Source of the DNA: Candidatus Obscuribacterales bacterium
GTDB lineage: Bacteria; Cyanobacteriota; Vampirovibrionia; Obscuribacterales; Obscuribacteraceae
NCBI GenBank assembly: GCA_019752635.1
Contig: JAIELX010000024.1
Coordinates: forward strand, 1-44,459
Length of the DNA stretch: 44,459 nt
Direction of reading: 5' to 3'
Part shown: positions 1-6,699 of the stretch, in pieces
Position numbering within the stretch: position 1 is the stretch's first letter
How the letters are laid out: each line of letters starts with the position of its first letter
Program-made: the position numbers and the translations under genes
Notes under the pieces: generated by a model
Seen by the model: the letters and a program-made list of their open reading frames with translations, nothing else
Told to the model about the DNA's origin: nothing
Database searches by the model: none

Positions 1-1
1 T

Positions 2-253
2 GAAGCGACCACATCCACCTCTGGAATTGAATTTCTGAAACATCTGTTTCAATCGCTACGCCTCTTAGTGAATACATTCGTTTTCGCTTTTAACTGGATG
101 TTTTCCGCTAGCAGTAAAAAATCAAAAGGAGCATCCCGCAGAAGGCACGAAAACGCAATTCCATCCGAAGAATGGCGCGGAATGACCTATGGGTGTGCTG
201 GCAAAAGCAGCAGCATCTGCTTACGAGCACAACAAGGAGATAGAAGCACATAA
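2..253 (+). CDS. Possible 3' end of a gene entering from the left edge
   Basis: One frame is open from the left edge of the window to a TAA at 251-253 (about 83 residues). It includes a short hydrophobic stretch (LLVNTFVFAFNWMF) followed by a basic Ser/Lys/Arg-rich tail. No domain is recognised and no ribosome binding site precedes the internal ATG at 68. It may be the C-terminus of a truncated membrane protein, or chance. A strong hairpin follows at 273-296, but that also serves the convergent gene at 335. Confidence 0.2.
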   Translation, partial: EATTSTSGIEFLKHLFQSLRLLVNTFVFAFNWMFSASSKKSKGASRRRHENAIPSEEWRGMTYGCAGKSSSICLRAQQGDRST

Positions 254-272
254 CATGTTTGCAATGCACCAC

Positions 273-296
273 GGTGCGACCACGAATGGTCGCACC
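273..296 (-). terminator. Terminator hairpin of array copy 1
   Basis: A perfect 10-bp stem (GGTGCGACCA / TGGTCGCACC) with a 4-nt CGAA loop lies 38 bp past the stop of copy 1. There is no long T-run, so it is a terminator or 3'-end stabiliser. It could also serve a plus-strand transcript from the left. Confidence 0.55.
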
Positions 297-334
297 ATCT
301 CAGTTTTGCGTTGTGTTACTCGTTTGTTTGGTAG

Positions 335-847
335 TTAGCTAAACAGATTCGCGTCGCGTGCGGACGCAACCAGCCAGTTGATACAGCCAGGCGTTGCCAT
401 TCCACCAGTCACACCGCTCATTCCCCAAATAATGCGCTTCATCGCATCCTGAGTGCCGGCGGACATGTGCATAAAGCCCATGATGATGGTCGGTCCGCCC
501 CAGGCAATACCGAGTATTTCCATACCATTGGCAATGATGTTGCACAGCGCTTCCAGGTTTGCCAGGTTGTTGACCCGAACGGTTCCAGCAGTGTTTACAC
601 CTTGGATTACCGTAGCATCCCCTCCTTGTGGTCCTACCGTGCCGTTTGTTGCACCTTGTAGACGGGGTGATTCCGTGGTGCCACCTTGCATGGCCTGGGC
701 ACCGGTAAAGTTGTTTGTGTTGTTGGTTTGATCCCCGGTGGCCGCCTTCGAGTTAAGCGCATTTTGCGCCATTGCGGGCGAAGCCAATACCAGGAGTGCG
801 GCGACTGCAAGCGATGTTCGAACGAATACAGTGGTAGTAAGGCGCAT
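335..847 (-). CDS. Array copy 1: secreted VirB2/TrbC-like small protein, most diverged tandem copy
   Basis: 170 residues. An N-terminal signal peptide (residues 1-27, ending AMA before QNAL) is followed by an Asn/Thr/Gln/Gly-rich segment (TNNTNNFTGAQ), a GGDATVIQGVNTAGTVRVNN block, then two hydrophobic stretches separated by a charged turn containing MKR. It ends RDANLFS. It differs from copies 2-7 at many positions, including Cys in place of a Leu (EALCNII), IIMGFMHMSAG in place of MIWGFMNMAAG, and SARD in place of SCRD, so it has only one of the two C-terminal Cys. It has its own promoter box and terminator and is probably monocistronic. The family is not one I can name. The two-helix C-terminal layout resembles T4SS pilins of the VirB2/TrbC type, which is inference only. 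Confidence 0.9.
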   Translation of the reverse strand: MRLTTTVFVRTSLAVAALLVLASPAMAQNALNSKAATGDQTNNTNNFTGAQAMQGGTTESPRLQGATNGTVGPQGGDATVIQGVNTAGTVRVNNLANLEALCNIIANGMEILGIAWGGPTIIMGFMHMSAGTQDAMKRIIWGMSGVTGGMATPGCINWLVASARDANLFS

Positions 848-916
848 TGAAATGCCTCTGGGCGCGGTGCTATTTACTGATAGTAAGAGAAGCTTGAGTC
901 TGATAGCTCAGGTCTT

Positions 917-975
917 TATATACTACGGATTTAGGCGGTTCAAGTAAACATGACTAAGGTCATGGAGTTGGTCAT
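917..975 (-). promoter_or_regulatory. Array promoter P1 with palindromic activator box
   Basis: Read on the minus strand: a GGTCAT-complement half site (970-975), the palindrome ATGACCTTAGTCAT (950-963), a 3-bp gap, -35-like TACTTG (941-946), an 18-bp spacer and -10 TATATA (917-922). This puts the start of transcription about 63 nt before the copy 1 ATG. The extra half site is 12 bp from its partner here, against 11 bp in the other promoters. Confidence 0.75.
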
Positions 976-1115
976 AACTTGCGCCAAAACTCCCTAATTT
1001 AGGCAATTACAAGTGACCTCCAACTTGAAGATTTTTAGCTTCAGCACCAGAGATTCTCCCCGTGAGTTTCAACGGAAAAAAAATTCGATTCTGCAACACG
1101 AGTAAATCAATGCGA

Positions 1116-1144
1116 AAACGCCCGACGCAGAGCGCCAGGCGTTT
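1116..1144 (-). terminator. Terminator of array copy 2
   Basis: The inverted repeat AAACGCC / GGCGTTT around a 15-nt loop is followed on the minus strand by TTTTCG. It lies 20 bp after the copy 2 stop. Confidence 0.6.
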
Positions 1145-1163
1145 CCCATAACTGATTGTGCTC

Positions 1164-1673
1164 TTAGCTGAACAGGTTGGCGTCGCGGCAAGAAGCAACG
1201 AGCCAGTTGATGCAACCAGGAGTGGCTAAACCGCCGGTAACACCGGCTGCTCCCCAGATGATGCGCTTCATGGCATCTTGTGTGCCTGCAGCCATGTTCA
1301 TGAAGCCCCAAATCATCGTCGGTCCGCCCCAAGCAATACCCAGGATTTCCATGCCGTTTGCAATGATGTTGAGCAATGCTTCTAAGTTAGCTAAGTTGTT
1401 TACGCGGACTGTACCTGCGGTGTTAACACCTTGGATAACAGTGGCGTCACCGCCTTGAGGACCGATTGTTCCGTTCGTGGCGCCCTGCAGTTGCGGTGCG
1501 GCGGCATTGCCACCTTGTTGCGTTTGCGCGCCGGTGAAGTTGTTGGTGTTGTTGGTTTGGTTACCGGTTGCAGCAGTCGAATCGAATGCATCTTGTGCGA
1601 GCGCAGGCATCGAGAGAGCGAGAACAGCTCCTGCTGCGATGGTGGTACGAGTAATGATGTTAGTAATGCGCAT
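1164..1673 (-). CDS. Array copy 2: secreted VirB2/TrbC-like small protein (identical mature type)
   Basis: 169 residues. The start at 1673 is chosen because GGAGG (1681-1685 on the plus strand) sits at normal distance and the protein then opens with a clean signal peptide (residues 1-26, basic n-region, cleavage after ALA). An ATG further upstream at 1745 would add 24 residues and bury the signal peptide. The mature 143 residues are identical to those of copies 3-7: an N/T/Q/G-rich first third, a conserved GGDATVIQGVNTAGTVRVNNLANLEALL-type block, a hydrophobic stretch (GMEILGIAWGGPTMIWGF), a QDAMKR turn and a second hydrophobic stretch with two Cys near the C-terminus. It is monocistronic with its own promoter and terminator. 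Confidence 0.92.
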   Translation of the reverse strand: MRITNIITRTTIAAGAVLALSMPALAQDAFDSTAATGNQTNNTNNFTGAQTQQGGNAAAPQLQGATNGTIGPQGGDATVIQGVNTAGTVRVNNLANLEALLNIIANGMEILGIAWGGPTMIWGFMNMAAGTQDAMKRIIWGAAGVTGGLATPGCINWLVASCRDANLFS

Positions 1674-1684
1674 AGTAAAGCCTC

Positions 1685-1699
1685 CAGTACAAGCTACTG
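1685..1699 (-). promoter_or_regulatory. Small hairpin abutting the Shine-Dalgarno of copy 2
   Basis: On the minus strand, CAGTA-GCTTG-TACTG forms a 5-bp stem that runs straight into GGAGG. The same arrangement occurs in front of copy 6 (5115-5129). It may modulate ribosome access. Confidence 0.35.
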
Positions 1700-1753
1700 T
1701 GGAGTGTGGAGTAAAGATAAGTAGGAAATAGGTGCTGTGTGTCACCAGATGCG

Positions 1754-1811
1754 AATATATTACGTTCGGACGCCCGGCAAGTAAATATGACTAAGGTCAT
1801 GCTCGGGTCAT
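1754..1811 (-). promoter_or_regulatory. Array promoter P2 with palindromic activator box
   Basis: Half site at 1806-1811, palindrome ATGACCTTAGTCAT (1787-1800), 3-bp gap, TACTTG (1778-1783), 18-bp spacer, TATATT (1754-1759), all read on the minus strand. The two ATGACC half sites are 11 bp apart. The predicted leader is about 75 nt. Confidence 0.78.
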
Positions 1812-2073
1812 GGGAAGCCTCTTAGGACAACAAGTTTGGCAGATTTGTGATCAACTGCTTGCAGTGACAGTGCCAACAATCCTCTGTTCAACTTGGTGAA
1901 AAAGCAGTTCCGCTGCGGTACGCGAAAAGTCACTGCGAGTTTCTACCGAAGTCCGTTGACCTCTGTTCGATGGTTAGCGCATGAAGCTGTGTAACGCGAG
2001 TTTACGCCTGTCACTCGAACAACCAGAGTCCTTTGGCATGTTGGCGCTAGGGCATACTTACCTCTCGACGTTG

Positions 2074-2109
2074 AACAAAAAAATCCCGCCCTTCAATCGA
2101 AGAGCGGGA
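2074..2109 (-). terminator. Rho-independent terminator of array copy 3
   Basis: The stem TCCCGC/GCGGGA is extended inward by CTTC/GAAG across one mismatch. On the minus strand it is followed directly by a run of seven T (2077-2083). This is the clearest terminator in the array. Confidence 0.85.
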
Positions 2110-2151
2110 CCTTGTACTTAAGAGACTGCAGTGATGTTTAGCTGGAGGGGC

Positions 2152-2661
2152 TTAGCTGAACAGGTTAGCGTCGCGGCAGGAAGCAACGAGCCAGTTGATG
2201 CAACCAGGCGTGGCTAGACCACCGGTAACACCGGCTGCTCCCCAGATGATGCGCTTCATAGCGTCTTGCGTTCCTGCTGCCATGTTCATGAAGCCCCAGA
2301 TCATCGTCGGTCCCCCCCAGGCAATACCCAGGATTTCCATACCGTTGGCGATAATGTTGAGCAACGCTTCCAAGTTAGCCAAGTTGTTTACGCGGACTGT
2401 ACCTGCGGTGTTAACACCTTGGATAACAGTGGCGTCACCGCCTTGAGGTCCGATTGTTCCGTTCGTGGCGCCTTGAAGTTGTGGTGCCGCGGCGTTGCCG
2501 CCTTGTTGCGTTTGTGCACCTGTGAAGTTGTTAGTGTTGTTCGTTTGGTTGCCGGTTGCAGCGGTCGAATCAAATGCATCTTGTGCGAATGCCGGCATCG
2601 AGAGCGCGAGTACAGCTCCAGCGGCGATGGTGGTGCGAGTAATGATGTTTGAAATACGCAT
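2152..2661 (-). CDS. Array copy 3: secreted VirB2/TrbC-like small protein (identical mature type)
   Basis: 169 residues: a 26-residue signal peptide (MRISNIIT..., ending AFA) plus the same 143-residue mature protein as copies 2 and 4-7. The DNA differs from the neighbours at scattered synonymous third positions. The start is preceded by AAGGGG at a suitable distance. Unlike the other tandem copies, no ATGAC-N4-GTCAT palindrome is visible in the 320 bp upstream, so this copy is either under different control or not transcribed from a comparable promoter. A strong terminator follows. Confidence 0.92.
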   Translation of the reverse strand: MRISNIITRTTIAAGAVLALSMPAFAQDAFDSTAATGNQTNNTNNFTGAQTQQGGNAAAPQLQGATNGTIGPQGGDATVIQGVNTAGTVRVNNLANLEALLNIIANGMEILGIAWGGPTMIWGFMNMAAGTQDAMKRIIWGAAGVTGGLATPGCINWLVASCRDANLFS

Positions 2662-2923
2662 AGTAAGAAAGCCCCTTTAAGTACAAGCAAATTGTCGGTT
2701 CGTCTCTACCGGACGATATGAAATATACTTGCGGTTCGTGAAAATTATGTGGAAGCCGCGAGATTAGATCCATTGAATCTGTCTATCGACGGCGGAATAC
2801 GGAATCGCGAATTTATCAACCTGGTCTGCGGATCATCATCTTTGTCACTACATTGAAACTGGCTTTGTGGATACGCAAATCATCTACCAGTACTCGCAAT
2901 CACCTCCTTCTTACGCAGAAAGC

Positions 2924-2955
2924 GAGGACGCCCACTGAATACAGCAGGCGTCCTC
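2924..2955 (-). terminator. Terminator of array copy 4
   Basis: A perfect 9-bp stem GAGGACGCC / GGCGTCCTC with a 14-nt loop lies 25 bp past the copy 4 stop. Only a short T-rich tract follows on the minus strand. Confidence 0.6.
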
Positions 2956-2980
2956 GGCTCATTACTTTTCTGGAAGAGAT

Positions 2981-3490
2981 TTAGCTGAACAGGTTGGCAT
3001 CGCGGCAGGAAGCAACGAGCCAGTTGATGCAACCAGGGGTGGCCAGACCACCGGTGACACCGGCTGCTCCCCAGATGATGCGCTTCATAGCGTCTTGCGT
3101 TCCGGCTGCCATGTTCATGAAGCCCCAGATCATCGTCGGTCCGCCCCAGGCAATACCCAGGATTTCCATGCCGTTGGCAATAATGTTGAGCAACGCTTCT
3201 AAGTTAGCCAAGTTGTTCACGCGGACTGTGCCGGCGGTGTTTACACCTTGGATCACAGTGGCGTCACCGCCCTGGGGGCCGATTGTCCCGTTCGTGGCGC
3301 CTTGCAGTTGCGGTGCGGCGGCGTTGCCGCCTTGCTGCGTTTGTGCACCTGTGAAGTTGTTGGTGTTGTTGGTTTGGTTACCAGTTGCAGCAGTCGAATC
3401 GAATGCATCTTGTGCCAGTGCAGGCATTGACAGAGCAAGCACTGCTCCAGCTGCGATGGTGGTGCGAGTAATGATGTTTGAAATACGCAT
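2981..3490 (-). CDS. Array copy 4: secreted VirB2/TrbC-like small protein (identical mature type)
   Basis: 169 residues: a signal peptide ending ALA and a mature part identical to copies 2, 3 and 5-7. AGAGGA lies upstream of the ATG. A 170-codon antisense frame over this gene exists only because of the composition of the gene. The promoter box, at 3592-3616, is the most degenerate of the set (ATGATTAAAGTCAT on the plus strand), but its spacing is unchanged. Confidence 0.92.
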   Translation of the reverse strand: MRISNIITRTTIAAGAVLALSMPALAQDAFDSTAATGNQTNNTNNFTGAQTQQGGNAAAPQLQGATNGTIGPQGGDATVIQGVNTAGTVRVNNLANLEALLNIIANGMEILGIAWGGPTMIWGFMNMAAGTQDAMKRIIWGAAGVTGGLATPGCINWLVASCRDANLFS

Positions 3491-3558
3491 TGGGTGTGTC
3501 CTCTAGTGCAAGCATAATGGTGTTCGGCATTCGAAACGAGTCGCGTTTCACCGATGCG

Positions 3559-3616
3559 TTTATACTAAGCGCAGCACCCATGTAAGTCCATATGATTAAA
3601 GTCATGCTTAGGTCAT
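3559..3616 (-). promoter_or_regulatory. Array promoter P4 with palindromic activator box
   Basis: Half site at 3611-3616, palindrome at 3592-3605 with two changed positions, 3-bp gap, GACTTA (3583-3588), 18-bp spacer, TATAAA (3559-3564), read on the minus strand. The predicted leader is about 62 nt. Confidence 0.72.
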
Positions 3617-3790
3617 GCTTGAGGGTGATCTATCGTAGTCCCTATTTACTTTCAGCTGAATTGCAGTTCCGCCTGGCGGTAAAACAGGCGGAATCTTTTA
3701 GCGAAAGCAGCAACGAAGGCTTGGCTGCCCCGATGTCGTCGACTTTCTTTCATCTGAAGCTCGCCATTCCCTTTATGCGACATCGCGTCC

Positions 3791-3822
3791 AAAACGAAAG
3801 TCCGCCACGGAAGTAGCGGACT
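3791..3822 (-). terminator. Terminator of array copy 5
   Basis: Stem AGTCCGC / GCGGACT with a 10-nt loop, followed on the minus strand by TTCGTTTT. Confidence 0.65.
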
Positions 3823-3856
3823 CTCATGCTTGTTACTAGAGCGATAAAAGCGTTGT

Positions 3857-4366
3857 TTAGCTGAACAAGTTGGCGTCGCGGCAGGAAGCAACGAGCCAGT
3901 TGATGCAACCAGGAGTGGCTAGACCACCGGTGACACCGGCTGCACCCCAGATGATGCGCTTCATGGCATCTTGGGTGCCGGCGGCCATGTTCATGAAGCC
4001 CCAGATCATCGTCGGTCCGCCCCAGGCAATACCCAGGATTTCCATGCCGTTTGCAATGATGTTGAGCAATGCTTCCAAGTTAGCCAAGTTGTTTACTCGG
4101 ACTGTACCTGCGGTGTTGACACCTTGGATAACAGTGGCGTCACCACCTTGAGGTCCGATTGTTCCGTTCGTTGCGCCTTGCAGTTGCGGGGCGGCGGCGT
4201 TGCCACCTTGCTGCGTTTGTGCGCCTGTGAAATTGTTGGTGTTGTTTGTTTGGTTACCGGTTGCAGCAGTCGAATCGAATGCATCTTGCGCCAGTGCAGG
4301 CATCGAAAGTGCGAGAACAGCGCCGGCTGCCAGAGTGGTGCGTGCAATAACGTTAGTAAAGCGCAT
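3857..4366 (-). CDS. Array copy 5: secreted VirB2/TrbC-like small protein (identical mature type)
   Basis: 169 residues. The signal peptide differs (MRFTNVIARTTLAAG..., ending ALA), but the 143-residue mature chain is identical to the other five. AGAGG precedes the ATG. It has its own promoter box (4458-4482) and hairpin terminator (3791-3822). Divergence in the signal peptide and flanks, against invariance in the mature part, points to selection on the exported product. Confidence 0.92.
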   Translation of the reverse strand: MRFTNVIARTTLAAGAVLALSMPALAQDAFDSTAATGNQTNNTNNFTGAQTQQGGNAAAPQLQGATNGTIGPQGGDATVIQGVNTAGTVRVNNLANLEALLNIIANGMEILGIAWGGPTMIWGFMNMAAGTQDAMKRIIWGAAGVTGGLATPGCINWLVASCRDANLFS

Positions 4367-4424
4367 ATTCTATTGACCTCTAGTAAAAGTTTGTCAGAGC
4401 CGGCGTGCAAATTTCACCGATGGA

Positions 4425-4482
4425 TGAATAGTAATCCGAGCACGCTTCCAAGTAAACATTACTAAGGTCATGCCTAGGTCAT
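4425..4482 (-). promoter_or_regulatory. Array promoter P5 with palindromic activator box
   Basis: Half site at 4477-4482, palindrome at 4458-4471 (one mismatch, ATTAC on the outer arm), 3-bp gap, TACTTG (4449-4454), 18-bp spacer, TATTCA (4425-4430), read on the minus strand. The predicted leader is about 52 nt, the shortest of the set. Confidence 0.72.
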
Positions 4483-4539
4483 GGATCGAGTCCTTCTAAT
4501 GCTCAATATTGATCGTCGTGTTGTGTAACGCTAATGTGG

Positions 4540-4567
4540 AACGCCCCCGACCGGAGCCGGGGGCGTT
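4540..4567 (-). terminator. Terminator of array copy 6
   Basis: A perfect 10-bp GC-rich stem AACGCCCCCG / CGGGGGCGTT lies 27 bp past the copy 6 stop. It is nearly symmetrical and would act in both directions. Confidence 0.7.
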
Positions 4568-4593
4568 TCGGTAAGAGTCTTTGCAGGGCGAGC

Positions 4594-5103
4594 TTAGCTG
4601 AACAGGTTGGCATCTCGGCAAGAAGCAACGAGCCAGTTGATGCAACCAGGGGTGGCTAGACCGCCGGTTACACCGGCTGCTCCCCAGATGATGCGCTTCA
4701 TGGCGTCTTGAGTACCTGCAGCCATGTTCATGAATCCCCAGATCATTGTCGGTCCGCCCCAGGCAATGCCAAGGATTTCCATGCCGTTTGCGATGATGTT
4801 TAGCAAGGCTTCTAAGTTAGCCAAGTTGTTCACGCGGACTGTGCCTGCGGTGTTAACACCTTGGATGACAGTGGCGTCACCGCCTTGGGGACCGATCGTT
4901 CCGTTCGTGGCGCCTTGCAGTTGCGGGGCAGCTGCGTTACCGCCTTGTTGCGTTTGCGCTCCGGTGAAGTTGTTAGTGTTGTTGGTCTGGTTGCCTGTTG
5001 CAGCAGTCGAGTCGAACGCATCTTGTGCGAATGCGGGAACTGACAGAGCGAGAACGGCACCAGCTGCGATGGTAGTACGAGCGATAAGGCTTGTAATGCG
5101 CAT
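4594..5103 (-). CDS. Array copy 6: secreted VirB2/TrbC-like small protein (identical mature type)
   Basis: 169 residues: signal peptide MRITSLIARTTIAAG... ending AFA, then the invariant 143-residue mature chain. GGAGG (5111-5115) lies upstream of the ATG, and the Shine-Dalgarno is flanked by the same CAGTA/TACTG mini-hairpin as in copy 2. Promoter P6 keeps the palindrome but lacks the extra GGTCAT half site. Confidence 0.92.
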   Translation of the reverse strand: MRITSLIARTTIAAGAVLALSVPAFAQDAFDSTAATGNQTNNTNNFTGAQTQQGGNAAAPQLQGATNGTIGPQGGDATVIQGVNTAGTVRVNNLANLEALLNIIANGMEILGIAWGGPTMIWGFMNMAAGTQDAMKRIIWGAAGVTGGLATPGCINWLVASCRDANLFS

Positions 5104-5114
5104 GAGAAAACCTC

Positions 5115-5129
5115 CAGTAGAAGCTACTG
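5115..5129 (-). promoter_or_regulatory. Small hairpin abutting the Shine-Dalgarno of copy 6
   Basis: CAGTA-GCTTC-TACTG on the minus strand, directly followed by GGAGG. It is homologous to the hairpin at 1685-1699. Confidence 0.35.
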
Positions 5130-5181
5130 TGAATGGGAGTGCTTTATTGAAGAAAAACTGGTGTCGTGTTCACCGAATGGA

Positions 5182-5228
5182 GCAATATTAAAGGGACCTT
5201 AAGTCGTTGTAAATATGACTAACGTCAT
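5182..5228 (-). promoter_or_regulatory. Array promoter P6 with palindromic activator box
   Basis: Palindrome ATGACGTTAGTCAT (5215-5228), 3-bp gap, TACAAC (5206-5211), 18-bp spacer, TATTGC (5182-5187), read on the minus strand. The second direct half site found 11-12 bp further out in the other promoters is absent. Confidence 0.68.
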
Positions 5229-5516
5229 ATTCTGCGAAAGACCAGCATTTGTAGCCTTAATGGGCACTCGGACCGTTAACCCCCAAGCTTAGTTATTCCG
5301 CGGTAGAAGCGCTCCATCCCTCCTTGCCGCGGTTAACCGCCGCTTGAGCGGAGAATTTGCCGTGATCTGTCGACCCGCGCGCAAGATCACCGTGACGATA
5401 CAAGAATGCCAAGTCCTCGGGTGGGTGCCCGCCGCGCAGTTCCTTTTCCCTACAACCGGCGGTTAAAGAAGTAGGCGCGCATCAGCTTTCCCGAACGCAC
5501 TCGAAAAATCTCCGAA
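5229..5516. other. Intergenic stretch between copies 6 and 7
   Basis: No gene is supported between promoter P6 and the copy 7 terminator. Short frames here lack ribosome binding sites and overlap the terminator or copy 7. It may be residue of decayed sequence between duplication units. Confidence 0.5.
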
Positions 5517-5553
5517 CGAAAACCGCCCATCTTTGGGGGAAGGGCGGTTTTCG
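5517..5553 (-). terminator. Rho-independent terminator of array copy 7
   Basis: A perfect 12-bp stem (CGAAAACCGCCC / GGGCGGTTTTCG) with a 13-nt loop. The minus-strand arm ends in GGTTTTCG. It is symmetrical, so it may work in both directions. Confidence 0.82.
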
Positions 5554-5586
5554 GCGTGTTGGCGTAAGTAGGCGGAAGTAAAACTT

Positions 5587-6102
5587 TTAGCTGAACAGGT
5601 TGGCGTCTCGGCAAGAGGCAACGAGCCAGTTGATGCAACCAGGGGTGGCCAGACCACCGGTAACACCGGCTGCTCCCCAGATGATGCGTTTCATGGCGTC
5701 TTGCGTACCTGCTGCCATATTCATGAAGCCCCAGATCATGGTTGGTCCGCCCCAAGCAATACCCAGGATTTCCATGCCGTTTGCGATGATGTTGAGCAAC
5801 GCTTCCAAGTTAGCCAAGTTGTTTACGCGGACTGTGCCTGCGGTGTTAACACCTTGAATAACAGTGGCGTCACCGCCTTGGGGTCCGATTGTGCCGTTGG
5901 TAGCACCTTGCAGTTGCGGTGCGGCAGCGTTACCACCTTGTTGTGTTTGTGCACCGGTGAAGTTGTTGGTGTTGTTAGTTTGGTTACCGGTTGCAGCGGT
6001 CGAATCAAATGCATCTTGCGCGAAAGCCGGCATCGAAAGAGCAAGAACGGTACCGAGTGCGAAGGTGGTGCTAACCAGTACGTTGGCGATAGAACTACGC
6101 AT
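5587..6102 (-). CDS. Array copy 7: secreted VirB2/TrbC-like small protein (identical mature type)
   Basis: 171 residues. It is the outermost tandem copy. Its signal peptide is the most different (MRSSIANVLVSTTFALGTVLALSMPAFA, 28 residues in two parts here), yet the 143 residues after cleavage are identical to copies 2-6. GGAGG lies upstream of the ATG. Promoter P7 and a strong terminator bracket it. Confidence 0.92.
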   Translation of the reverse strand: MRSSIANVLVSTTFALGTVLALSMPAFAQDAFDSTAATGNQTNNTNNFTGAQTQQGGNAAAPQLQGATNGTIGPQGGDATVIQGVNTAGTVRVNNLANLEALLNIIANGMEILGIAWGGPTMIWGFMNMAAGTQDAMKRIIWGAAGVTGGLATPGCINWLVASCRDANLFS

Positions 6103-6178
6103 GACGGAAACCTCCAGGTCATTTGAACAAGCTATTTAGTAAGTTGATTTGAAACTTCGATGCAATCGCTTCGATGTG

Positions 6179-6244
6179 TTTATAGTACGCATCCGACCCG
6201 CGCATGTCGATATGACTTAGGTCATACGCAGGTCATGCATGACC
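6179..6244 (-). promoter_or_regulatory. Array promoter P7 with extended palindromic activator boxes
   Basis: Palindrome ATGACCTAAGTCAT (6212-6225), 3-bp gap, GACATG (6203-6208), 18-bp spacer, TATAAA (6179-6184), read on the minus strand. The second half site (6231-6236) is itself part of a perfect 14-bp palindrome GGTCATGCATGACC (6231-6244), so two dimer sites could be stacked here. Confidence 0.75.
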
Positions 6245-6699
6245 GTGCTCAAGCGGAAAGTCAGTCCAAGCAATGCGCATCGGAAACGACAGGCAGGATT
6301 GACTCCATGAAAATTCCACACGCCGAGGCCAAACTCCCGGCAAGAGGCACAGATTCGGTAGATCACATCGGACAATTTTCGGAGAATCGGGTTCCGATTT
6401 TCGAACGCACGGCGAAAAGACAAGATCAGGAGATTTACTAATGAAAATCGGTCGCCGTCTAGTTTGATTCAAATCACTGGAAAGAAAGTCCCTCGTCACA
6501 TACTAACGCCCGGGGCATTCTCAGCCGATGCCAGAATTCCAACAGATTCTCAGGCTACGCGGGAGTAGTAGATTCATCATGAGTACCGCGGCCGATGCTG
6601 TAACGGAGATAGTCTTGCCTGCGTGGTCCTGACAAGCTCCGCTCGTAAACCGCTATCTGGAGGCGGGCGGACGAAATGAATTCCCCAATTCGAACCTTT
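6245..6699. other. Intergenic region left of the zinc-finger gene
   Basis: About 450 bp upstream of the array and downstream of the gene ending at 6700. The short frames on both strands have no ribosome binding site or recognisable domain. No terminator or repeat was seen. Confidence 0.5.

Noticed and set aside
2994..3506. A 170-codon plus-strand frame opposite array copy 4, with similar antisense frames over the other copies
   Set aside because: They are shadows of the conserved minus-strand gene: no ribosome binding sites, Pro/Cys-rich content, and the minus-strand genes have signal peptides, promoters and terminators.
335..6102. CRISPR-like or insertion-sequence-like repetition
   Set aside because: The repeat units are ~0.5 kb protein genes with different spacers and no short direct repeats, terminal inverted repeats or transposase.
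6160..6441. 93-codon plus-strand frame overlapping promoter P7
   Set aside because: It has no ribosome binding site or domain, and it covers the promoter palindromes.
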